Of a stretch of 64,000 bases of DNA, positions 29,501-37,393 are shown piece after piece. Source of the DNA: Chrysophaeum taylorii (taxonomy: Eukaryota; Sar; Pelagophyceae; Pelagomonadales; Pelagomonadaceae); contig JAQMWT010000531.1 in NCBI GenBank assembly GCA_029834535.1, forward strand, positions 310,001 through 374,000. The letters are read 5' to 3'. A program made the translations under genes and the position numbers. The notes beneath the pieces are model-generated. The model had not been told where the DNA came from and did no database searches. It saw only the letters and a program-made list of their open reading frames with translations. How positions within the stretch are numbered: the first letter of the stretch is position 1; every line of letters starts with the position of its first letter.

Positions 29501-30858
29501 TCCTCGGGGAGATCGACAAGGACGGCTCGGGCGCGGTCGAGCTGGAGGAGCTCGTCTTCTGGCTCAAAAAACAGAACAAAAAAAGGCGACGACGGCCTTT
29601 CTTTTTTTTGTTTTTTCGAAGAAGACGACGACGGTCGCACTTTAAAGAGGACCTCGACGACGACCTCGAGCTGAGGCGGGACGCGATTCGCGCCCTCGAG
29701 GCCGACGCGCGGTACGAGGCCGAGTCGGCGGCGCGCGCGGCGTTCCGCCGGAGGTATCCGCCGCGAGACGAGTGCGTGTGTCCGATCTGCGGGCGCGCCT
29801 CGATCGACCGCGACGCGGCCGCCAAGCACGCGAGGAAACCAAGCGCGCACGAAAGATGGAAGCGCAGAGAGGCCGCCGCGCTGCGGCGGCGCGCTACGCT
29901 AGACCGCGCGCGCGCGGTCGTCGCCGAACGCGCGAGGGCTCGCGAAGCGCGCGTCGACGCGGCGCGGTTTCCGGTGCTTGTCGTTTACGACGGGCGCGTC
30001 CCCAACCACGTCGAGCTCCAGACGTACGACGTTCCCGACCAAGCCGTAGGGCGCCCGACGGGCGCGATAAACCTGCGGATGGCGGCCGTCTCCTGCGTCG
30101 GAGACGGCCTCGTCTCCGGCGTCGGCGCCGAGTGGCTCCGCGTCGCCTGGCCGCCGCACGCTCCGGGAGGCGGCGGCGCTCGCGCCGCCGCCTCCTCGAG
30201 GCGCGATTCGACGACGTCCACCGTCTGGCTCCGCAACCGGTCGCGCGACTTTGCCAAAGGCCGCAAGCCCGTGCTGCGGCCCCTCAAGGCCGGCCCCTCG
30301 CCCTACGACGAGAAGAACGAGCAGCCACCGAAAAAAAAACAAGCGCGACGAGCAGCAGAGATTCGCGACGAGCTCGACGACGCGGCCTACGCGTGCAGCC
30401 CGCGGTCCCTCAACGCCGGCACCGAGATCATCCTCTGGAACCGCCCGAGGTGGTATCGTACGGCGCCGTCCCTCCCGCTTGCCGTCAGGCTCAAGGGCCG
30501 CGCCGTTCCAGAAACGCGCGCCGCCGTCGTCGGCGAGCTCGAGTGGGGAGACGCCGTCCTCGTCTTCGGCAAGAGCGGGGATTGGCTCGTCGGGGCTTTC
30601 AAAGACCGCGACAACGTCTGGTTTGTCGAAAAGAGCCCGCGTCGCCTCTTCCTCCAGCCCGTCGTCAACACCCTCGAACTAGCCATGCTCGCCGAGTGCG
30701 CCGGAAGCCCCCACGTCGTCGAGAAGGGTGCGCCTCGTACGTCTTCTCCAAACAACCACGGTCTCTTCGCCGCGACAGTCCCGGTCGCGCTTCGAGCGGA
30801 AGCCGAGGCCCACGACGACGCCGCCCTCCTCGCCGTCGGTCATCACAACAGTTTTTGA
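26584..30858 (+). CDS. EF-hand, CBM48-like, leucine-rich-repeat and zinc-finger scaffold protein
   Basis: 1424 residues, no known full-length relative. In order: two EF-hands with complete loops (100-111 DVDGSGSVDARE and 137-148 DADGSGTIDFPE); a CBM48/AMPK-beta-like fold (about 360-440, IEAEFNGWRP, then GAYRYRFRVDG), which in other proteins binds starch or glycogen; ribonuclease-inhibitor-type LRRs (about 457-760); a charged helical stretch; a second EF-hand pair (about 935-1000, DADDSGTIDGEE and DKDGSGAVELEE); a CxxC-His zinc-finger-like motif (CPICGRASIDRDAAAKHARK, about 1064-1083); and a C-terminal SH3-like segment (about 1310-1355). A calcium-regulated scaffold, perhaps linked to storage glucan or to the flagellum, is inference. 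Low-complexity Lys/Arg/Phe runs near 1000-1015 might hide an intron. Confidence 0.65.
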   Translation: MYVWKNRHRRDRRDRGGGGHPAASDVVVTEKSPSLSVEALEAHEIRVRTKHIKQLMEAYLGTPHGRLELLAVGEVIRRQEKKSTSSSSESTIREHFDVFDVDGSGSVDARELGGLLRELRIPVKNADELAEIMHEVDADGSGTIDFPEFERWFLSSRRKKKKSKVARALAGVGSMLEARRVIVACAHHDAEQHARLVFRQSRPLGTATAREVEVDAAAERRFARVRTVFGRPGCSKDDDYDKRGFRARRALFHPDLWPLPPPTPVVLPPAWMNAAAPRLSDPDDVAGSNKNATVRGFDPVAGARAAPRDITGFASMGSEVFQNSLSGALVALRRDVAMPDAKIIGAPAIEVVPEGRAAARVVFSWRPEMLPRPKRDVMIEAEFNGWRPRRLLASKSMTYDVAFDLAPGAYRYRFRVDGQLALDAAAPEAAAADANIVYVLAYHASFKTAAAAAGAGPELLRLDLSGSRARDDGAWALAAAARAGGGGGALVSLCLASNGISADGAGAIASALASGAAWALRTLDLSRNGLGADGGAALGAMLATRRDDAWRAAHPLARAGACRPAPVERLVLSGCSLGDDGAARVAAGLAGHDAIRVLNLDDNGIVDLGAAALATALSRNATLSLLSLAANRLVPRAARALAEPLRLSGSLRSLDLTANPTLGPEGAAALGDALARDEKNKAPSSSLSHLSLAKCGVGRDRAGISALARGVERNVALESLDLSENDLDEWAASELATVLARSRGRLVDLRLEGNPDIRPEWLWRDHHLATGGGRAKSESKSSLSSKKIEATTTTTTIPSIATSLELNRRAAAAADRQRSLPFEVVPPPDAETLKLEGEWTAAGWYSATDEISAKKARDEQAAKANEADRERAERDAVAAAGAAAAAAAFGLARRHPDGPRLATAVVAQLGADLETSSKNKIVPAADSSSDHSRVAALFKLVDADDSGTIDGEELRPLLARLGFAVSERRAREILGEIDKDGSGAVELEELVFWLKKQNKKRRRRPFFFLFFRRRRRRSHFKEDLDDDLELRRDAIRALEADARYEAESAARAAFRRRYPPRDECVCPICGRASIDRDAAAKHARKPSAHERWKRREAAALRRRATLDRARAVVAERARAREARVDAARFPVLVVYDGRVPNHVELQTYDVPDQAVGRPTGAINLRMAAVSCVGDGLVSGVGAEWLRVAWPPHAPGGGGARAAASSRRDSTTSTVWLRNRSRDFAKGRKPVLRPLKAGPSPYDEKNEQPPKKKQARRAAEIRDELDDAAYACSPRSLNAGTEIILWNRPRWYRTAPSLPLAVRLKGRAVPETRAAVVGELEWGDAVLVFGKSGDWLVGAFKDRDNVWFVEKSPRRLFLQPVVNTLELAMLAECAGSPHVVEKGAPRTSSPNNHGLFAATVPVALRAEAEAHDDAALLAVGHHNSF

Positions 30859-31049
30859 AGAAAGAAAAACTCTGTGGGAGGTCGAGGGAAGGAGGGAGGG
30901 TGGAACCCTCAGGGTGCGAGGAACCCTCTTGTGCACTGAGTCAGTCAGTGGGTACACTCTCCGACCAATGATGGAGATTCGGTAGTAGTATTATCGTCGT
31001 CAGTGCTATAGGGGTCGACGTGGTGGTGGTGGTGGTGGTGGTTTTCGGA
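30859..31049. other. Short intergenic region with GTG repeat
   Basis: 190 bp between the EF-hand scaffold and the nucleotidyltransferase-transporter gene. A (GGT)n run at 31018-31042 lies directly before the ATG at 31050. The frame is open through it with no ATG, so the coding start is placed at 31050. Confidence 0.4.
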
Positions 31050-34000
31050 ATGTACGAGGAGGAGGAGCGCGCGGACGGTGGTGGTGGTGGTGGTGGGGGG
31101 CGCGCGTTCTACCGCGTGAACACGTGCGCCCTCGCGAAGCTGTGCGGGTGCTCGTCGCACGCCGAGCTCGTGTACGCGCTGCGGCGGAGCGGGCAAGCCG
31201 TGTCGGGGGAACGCGCGGGGGCGGGTTCGACGGTGCGACAGGACGCCGAGGCGCTGCTGTCGTGGTACAAGAGCTGCGAGCTGCCGTCTCCCCCGCTCGT
31301 GAACGTGGCGGTGGTGTCGACGGCGTCGCGGCCCGGCCCGCTCGACACGCCGTCCAAGCCTAAGGTGCTGCTGCGCGTGGGGGACGCGACGCTTTTGAGT
31401 CACTGCCTGCGCGGGATCTGCCGCGCGGGCGTGCGGCACGTGGTGTTGGTGTTGGGGGGTCTGGCGAGCAACGCGATCGCGAAACACGTCGAGGCGATGC
31501 GTTGGCATTCGTACTTCGCGACGCTCAGGATCGTGGATCTCGGTTCGGAGTATTCGTCGGGTCACGCGGCGAGCCTCCTCGCGGCCGCCCGCGTGCTGCT
31601 GGGGCCGACCCAGGCCCCGCGGCCCTTTTTGCTCGTGGGCGTCGACCACGTTTACCATCACGACATTCTCAGGAAGTTGGTCGACACGCCGTATTTCGAG
31701 GACGACGGGCCCGCGGGCGTCGTCCTCGTCGAGACCCAGCCCCGCATCATCGAACGCCTCCGAGCCGCGGCCCACTCGACGGCCGTGCGCGTCGTGGTGG
31801 GCGAAAGAGACGAAAACGATCCCTCGCAATGGGTCCGAGAGATCGGCCGCTACCTCGAGGATCACAACGGCGTGGAAGCCGGCGCGTTCGTCCTCACGAC
31901 GAGGGTCTTCGACGCGCTCCGGGGCCTCGCGCGCGCCGCGCCCTACTTTACCCTCGCCGAGGCCCTCTCGAAGTTTTGCGGCAAGGACACGCGCTCCCGG
32001 CTCCGCGCGATGAACACGGCGGGCCTTCCGTGGATCGCGATCGAAACCGCCGATCAGCACCTCGAGGCTTCGGTCGTCGGCAGCGACCTCCTCAGATTTG
32101 GCGCCGCCGTGCCCCACGACAAGCCGCCGCGCCGAATCCGCGGGGTCGCCATTCGCGTCGAGGTCGCCAGGGAGACCGACCGCATCGGGGTCTTCGAGAC
32201 CTACGCCGACCGACGGCGCCTCGATCGCCCGGCCATAGTCGAGCTCGAGGACCTCAAACAACAACAGGAGCGGCGAGAGGATACCGATGCACGTCTCGCG
32301 GCTCTCGAGCGGGAAGAGCTCCCGGTCGACAAGCGCATCGCCCAGCGCAAGATATCGTCGAGCTCCCTCGCCGCGCTCGTCGAATCCTACGAGGACGAGG
32401 AGGACGAGGAGGAGCTCGACGCGCGGGTCGCCGAGCGCGTCGACAAACACGACCACTCGAGGCCCTTTGGCGTCCTGGGCATGACTTCCGAGGCCCCCTC
32501 GCACGCGGCGATGGCCATCTTCCACGACGACGACGACGACGACGACGACGGGGGGGTTGGCATGCCGTTGTCGGACGACGAGGACAGCGAGGAGAGCCCG
32601 AGCAAAAGGCCCGACGACGAGGGGCCCGCGTACCGCCCGTCCGAGGCGACGACGACGACGACGACGACCACCACCGCCAAGACGAAGCGGCGGCGCCTGA
32701 TCCCGCGGACCGACATCGAACATCTACGCGTGCGCGTCTTCACGACCACGACCTCCGAGCAACCAAAGCTTGCCGTCCGCGTCGAGCGACGCGTCCCCGT
32801 TTTCGGCTGGATCATCCTCGTCGCGGCCTGCTCGGCGTGCGCGAGCACGTCCGCCTTCGAGCGATCGCTCCCCGAAGACGTTTCGGGTGCGCTGCGATCG
32901 CTCTGGCGCCAGAGCGTCACCACTTTCTTCCTCGCTCTCGTGGAGGTCTCGAGGCCCTACCTCCATCACAGCAGCAGCAGCACCACCAGAAAGCGCGAGA
33001 AGCTTTCCGCCCGATTTTGCTTCGCCTCGCGACTACGTCGCTCCGAGACCGACGCCACTTCCGACAGCCTCCTGGACCCCCGCGAGCGGTTGGCAGTATT
33101 CGCCGGCGTCGTCGCCGGGTTCTCCGCGCAAAACCTCGCCCTCTGCGTCGCGCTGCTCTTCGTGCCCACGGCCATGGCCCTCACGCTCTGCAACGCGACG
33201 CCGCTCTGGCTCGTCGCCCGTTCGGTCCTCTTCACCGCAAAGCCCTCGCACCGCCTCGTGATCGTCGGCGCCCTCGTCGGCTTTCTTGGCGCCGTCATCC
33301 TCTGTACCGCAGAACTCGAGGAGGAGGCCTCTGGCGAGGAAGATAAAGAGAAGAAGAATCCGATCGTCGGCGTCGTCGTCGGCGCCGCCGGCGGACTCGG
33401 CGGCGCGGTCTACGTGACAGCCGCGAAGCGCGCCAAGGGCGTCCCGCCGACGCAGCTCCTTCTCTTCGCCAACGCGGGCGCCGTCGTGCTGTCCTTGCTA
33501 ATCGTCGTCGCGCAATCGAGCTCCGCGACGCGACGACCCTTCGATCCAGTCAGAGGCGTCCTCGGCTGGACCGCTCCCCGTAACCTCGTCGACTCGCTCT
33601 TCCTCTCGATCGTCGTCGACGGCGTCGGCATCCTCGGCATCCTCCTAGCCCTCAAGTATCACGACCCCCTCGTCGTCACCGTCGCCCTCTTGCTCGAACC
33701 CGTCCTCGCCGCGATAGTCGACGCCGCTTTCGGCGTCGGCACGCTCGACTCGATGAGCGCCGGAGCCTACGTCGGGACCTTCGTCGTCATCACCGGCTGC
33801 GCCATCGTTGTCACCACCTCCGCGTCCTCCCAGGACGATATCGATGCCTCTCAGGCCCTCGAGCCCATGTCCAAAGACAGACGTCGCGACAAATCTCGAT
33901 CGTCCAGCCACGACGACCAACCGAGGGACTACGCAACCTACCAGCAAGTCCCCTGGTACCGCCACGACGACCGACCCTTCTTTTCGCAACACGCGGCCCC

Positions 34001-34253
34001 GCACCTCTTCGAGGCGCAAAATGCGGGGCCGGGATTCGTGCCCATGTCGTACGCGCAGGGATCCCAGCCCTCCTTTCAACAGCCGGCGACGGCCTACGCT
34101 GCTGTCCCGCCTTCCTCCACCGACTGGCACCAGCGAAGAACAACAGACTATGGAACCGCCGCGCCATACCAGCGAAACGACCCGTCTTCTTCTTCGTCGT
34201 CGTCGTCTTGGTTTCCTTCCCCTGCGGGACAATGGCACGGCGGGGTACCGTAA
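31050..34253 (+). CDS. Nucleotidyltransferase fused to EamA (drug/metabolite) transporter
   Basis: 1067 residues. Residues 1-80 hold a small unknown region. About 85-345 is an NTP-transferase fold of the LicC / sugar-nucleotide pyrophosphorylase type: a variant P-loop region ending KPKVLLRVGDATLLSHCLRG, then GVRHVVLVLGG, FLLVGVDHVYHHDI with the metal Asp, and EAGAFVLTTRVFDAL. An acidic, low-complexity linker follows (about 390-565). From about 580 to 935 there are roughly ten hydrophobic segments with EamA features (ALTLCNATPLWLVARSVLF, GALVGFLGAVILC, LALKYHDPLVVTVALLLEPV). The tail is Ser-, Pro- and Tyr-rich. In bacterial lic loci LicC makes CDP-choline and LicB, an EamA-type permease, imports choline; a one-protein version here is a hypothesis. 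The start is the ATG after a GTG repeat. Confidence 0.7.
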   Translation: MYEEEERADGGGGGGGGRAFYRVNTCALAKLCGCSSHAELVYALRRSGQAVSGERAGAGSTVRQDAEALLSWYKSCELPSPPLVNVAVVSTASRPGPLDTPSKPKVLLRVGDATLLSHCLRGICRAGVRHVVLVLGGLASNAIAKHVEAMRWHSYFATLRIVDLGSEYSSGHAASLLAAARVLLGPTQAPRPFLLVGVDHVYHHDILRKLVDTPYFEDDGPAGVVLVETQPRIIERLRAAAHSTAVRVVVGERDENDPSQWVREIGRYLEDHNGVEAGAFVLTTRVFDALRGLARAAPYFTLAEALSKFCGKDTRSRLRAMNTAGLPWIAIETADQHLEASVVGSDLLRFGAAVPHDKPPRRIRGVAIRVEVARETDRIGVFETYADRRRLDRPAIVELEDLKQQQERREDTDARLAALEREELPVDKRIAQRKISSSSLAALVESYEDEEDEEELDARVAERVDKHDHSRPFGVLGMTSEAPSHAAMAIFHDDDDDDDDGGVGMPLSDDEDSEESPSKRPDDEGPAYRPSEATTTTTTTTTAKTKRRRLIPRTDIEHLRVRVFTTTTSEQPKLAVRVERRVPVFGWIILVAACSACASTSAFERSLPEDVSGALRSLWRQSVTTFFLALVEVSRPYLHHSSSSTTRKREKLSARFCFASRLRRSETDATSDSLLDPRERLAVFAGVVAGFSAQNLALCVALLFVPTAMALTLCNATPLWLVARSVLFTAKPSHRLVIVGALVGFLGAVILCTAELEEEASGEEDKEKKNPIVGVVVGAAGGLGGAVYVTAAKRAKGVPPTQLLLFANAGAVVLSLLIVVAQSSSATRRPFDPVRGVLGWTAPRNLVDSLFLSIVVDGVGILGILLALKYHDPLVVTVALLLEPVLAAIVDAAFGVGTLDSMSAGAYVGTFVVITGCAIVVTTSASSQDDIDASQALEPMSKDRRRDKSRSSSHDDQPRDYATYQQVPWYRHDDRPFFSQHAAPHLFEAQNAGPGFVPMSYAQGSQPSFQQPATAYAAVPPSSTDWHQRRTTDYGTAAPYQRNDPSSSSSSSSWFPSPAGQWHGGVP

Positions 34254-34721
34254 TATTACAAAAATCCCATCCGTCGCCTATGATGTTCGCCTGAACATAA
34301 GGGGTGGGGGACTAGAAGTCCCCCTCGTCGTCCTTTCGTGTCTTTGAGATATATTGCCTGTTTCGCGTCTTTTAAAGAGAGAGCCGGCCGGCGCGCTGCC
34401 CTCTATCATTGTATCCACCGAGCAGGCTCCTAAATTATAAATAAACTCGACCAGACGGAAGTCTGAACTAAAAAAAATGGGTTGATGCGTATTTTTTCGG
34501 CGACGCTACGCCGCTCTGGTGGTTGCGTGGGTCGTCTTGGCCGCGTTTCTTTTGTTCATATTAGTATATTTATTACCCCCCCCCCCTCTCAACCACCAAC
34601 CCGCGCGAACAAACCAACAAACGTACGAACAAACGCACGAACGAGGGTTTTTATTATGTGTTGATCGACCTCTTCTTCTTGGTTTCCTCGCCTGACTCAG
34701 GCTGAGCAGCACGGCGTCAGC
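34254..34721. other. Intergenic, 468 bp
   Basis: AT-richer stretch between two genes transcribed the same way. It contains a C-rich run (34568-34578) and ACGAAC/ACAAAC-like short repeats at 34600-34640. No gene seen. Confidence 0.45.
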
Positions 34722-36559
34722 ATGGAGGAGGTGTCGTTGCGCGTAGGAGGAGAGCCACCAACGGCGGCGTTGCATGATGAGCCGAAGGTCCTCGTGACGC
34801 AGCAAGAGCCATCGTTAGCCGAAGCGCTGCAGTCGTCTGTCTCGGCCATCGGCGTCGAATGGCACGAGCTCCAGGCTTGGGCAGGGCAGAAGGAAATCCT
34901 CAGGGGCCTCAGCGGCGAGGCGTACCCCGGGGAGGTCGTGGCGATCCTCGGTCCGAGCGGCGGCGGGAAATCGACGCTGCTGAGCGCGCTGAGCGGTCGG
35001 TTCTCGTCGAAACGCTTGGTCGCGACAGAAATCTCGTACAACGGCGGACCGTGGCGCAAGGCGTTCAAGCGGCGGATCGGGTTCGTCGAGCAAGACGACA
35101 CCTTGTTCGGGGATCTGACTGTCCGTCAGACGGTGCGATTCGCCGCGCTGCTGCGAGGGAAGACGACGGCACAAGCCGACGCGGTGACCGAGGCCGTCGG
35201 GCTGGCCGCGTGCGCGGACCAGGCTATCGGTGGTGCGAACATTGATCGTCAGATTTCGGGAGGCCAACGCAGACGTGTCTCGGTGGCTATCGAACTCGTT
35301 TTGGATCCCTCGCTACTCCTGGCCGACGAGAGTACGTCGGGTCTCGACGCCGCGTCCGCGAGTAGAGTCTTTGGTCTCCTCGCGCAGATGGCGAAAATGG
35401 GGCGCACGGTCGTTGCCTCCCTGCACCAGCCGAGCGACGCCATGTTTGCGAAATTCGACAAGCTCGGGCTGCTCGTGGACGGACGGTGCGTATTTTTCGG
35501 CCCGGCCTCCCTGGCCGCGTCGCACGTTTCCGTGCCGGTCGGCGTCCCCGTCGCCGACTACCTCCTCCTCGCGATCGGCAACGTCGACGAACACCTCGCG
35601 CTCACCAAGCGCTCGTCGCCTCCCTCGTCCGACGACCTAGTGCAGCATGCCGAGGACCTGCCGTGGACGACGCAGGCGGGGATCCTGGTCCGCCGCAGCT
35701 ATCTGGCACACCGCCTCGACATCTTCGATCGCATGTTTCTCACAAACATTTCTACCATCACGCTGACGACGGCACTCCTCTGGATGCGCGTCGGCGCCCG
35801 TCGCCCGCGAAGCTCCCAGGACGTCGACGACGTTGCTGGCCTCTTGTTTTTTCAGCTCGTCTATTGGGGCTTCCAGTGCATGCTCGTCGCGCTCTTCGCG
35901 TTTCCGGTCGATATTAACGTCCTCAAGAAGGAACGCGCGGCGGGACTCTACAAGGTGAGCGCCTTTTTCGTTGCCAGGACAGCCGTCGATACGGTCACCG
36001 CCTCGCTCGTCGCGCCCGCTCTCTCCCTCGTCTACTACTTTGTCGTCGGTCTCAGACCCAAGGTCTACGGAGGCCACTTCGCCGCGCACCTCATGAACGG
36101 CCTTGTCGCGCACAGCTCCGGCCTCTGTATTGGGGCCTGGATCCACAACCTCAAACGAGTCAAAAGACCAGCGTCTCTTTTTTTTTCTTCTAAAAAACTG
36201 TCTCGCGGCCGCTCCTGATCAAATCCAATCTTCCGCAGGCCGCGGGGACGCAGTCCATTTTCATGCTGTGCACCATGCTCCTCGGCGGCTTCTATGTTCA
36301 GGGCGTCCCGACCTATCTCCGCTGGCTCAACTCGTTCTCGTTCACGAGCTACGCGTACCGCGCAATGATGAAGCTCGAGTTCGACAAGTCGATGACCTAC
36401 GATTGCGACGACCGGCGGTGTGGGCTCAAGGAGCACGACGTCTTCGACGGGATCGACTTCGACGACCCCGTCGCCCTCGATTTCCTCGCCCTCGCCTTGT
36501 TCGTCTTGGCCCTCCGCCTCCTCGCCTATCTCGGCCTCAGGGTCAACACGAATTTTTGA
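34722..36559 (+). CDS. ABCG (White/BCRP-type) half transporter
   Basis: Two exons, 34722-36158 and 36239-36559; the 80-nt intron (donor GTCAAA, acceptor TTCCGCAG) lies inside the membrane domain and splicing restores HNLKR-AAGTQSIFMLCTMLLGGFYVQ, the usual ABCG run. 585 residues. ATP-binding domain first: Walker A GPSGGGKST (77-85), signature ISGGQRRRVSVAIEL, Walker B LLLADESTSGLD, H-loop SLHQPS. The membrane domain follows with about six helices. As a half transporter it must dimerise. ABCG proteins export lipids, sterols, pigments or drugs; the substrate is unknown here. The donor is weak, but phase and conservation support it. Confidence 0.85.
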
Positions 36560-36695
36560 CGTAGAGAAGGAGAAGAAGAAGAACTCAGGAAGTATCTAAC
36601 GGACGGAAGAAATCGGTCGCAACAACACTAGTATACGAAATATCTCAAGGAATCTCCTCGCTCCTACTCGCTCCTACTCGCTCCTGCTCGGTCGC

Positions 36696-37238
36696 ATGGG
36701 GTCGAGCGCTGTCGAGCAGGTGTTGGACGATGCCGATGCGACGTTCCGTAACGTGGCGTCGTTTCTGCGCGCCCACGAGGCGCTCTCGCTCGCCGCGACC
36801 GGACGAAGCCAGCGAGTGGTACGGCTGATAAGCGAGACGCTCGCGGAAACGGACAAACATTGGCGCAACCCACCGAGCCGCTACGAGGCCATCCGGTGGC
36901 AAACCCTCCCGTCGCGCGGCCACACGGGCATGCTGCGCGGCCTCTGGCAAGACCAAGGCTGGGGTAACCAGAAGGGCATGATCTCCGTGGTCGAAGACGC
37001 GCGGGGGGCCCGCGCCCCCGGCGACTATAAGCCGTGGCCGCCCTGCGTCCGAGCGGGCTGCGAGCCAGCCCCTCACAGCGAATCGAGCTTTAAGCTCGAG
37101 TGGACCGCGGACGCGCCCTGCGCGCTCTGGGTCCGCGTCGGTGGCGGCGGCGGCCACGAGCTCAGCGTCGAGGATCTCGACCTCAGGACCCTCGTCTACG
37201 CGTCGGACGTCCCTGCGACGACGACGTCGTCGTCGTAA
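36696..37238 (+). CDS. F-box-like small protein, unknown function
   Basis: 180 residues. The N-terminal 45 residues (FRNVASFLRAHEALSLAATG) resemble the helices of an F-box. They are followed by a Trp-rich segment, WQDQGWGNQKGMISVVE, then a beta-rich part with FKLEWTADAPCALWVRVG. This could be a substrate adaptor of an SCF ubiquitin ligase, or an unrelated beta-sandwich protein. I do not recognise the C-terminal domain. The gene is convergent with the UvrC-UvrB gene (155 bp between stops). Confidence 0.5.
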   Translation: MGSSAVEQVLDDADATFRNVASFLRAHEALSLAATGRSQRVVRLISETLAETDKHWRNPPSRYEAIRWQTLPSRGHTGMLRGLWQDQGWGNQKGMISVVEDARGARAPGDYKPWPPCVRAGCEPAPHSESSFKLEWTADAPCALWVRVGGGGGHELSVEDLDLRTLVYASDVPATTTSSS

Positions 37239-37393
37239 ATAAGTAGAAGGAGGTTTAGTAGTAGTAGTAGTAGTAAAGAAGTTAACGTTATAAACAACAA
37301 CAAGAACTACTAGCTCTCGCTCGGGAGAGAGAACCAAAGAGATAACAACAGAGAGGCACCGCCACCACCACCACCAGCACCGACCCAAATATG

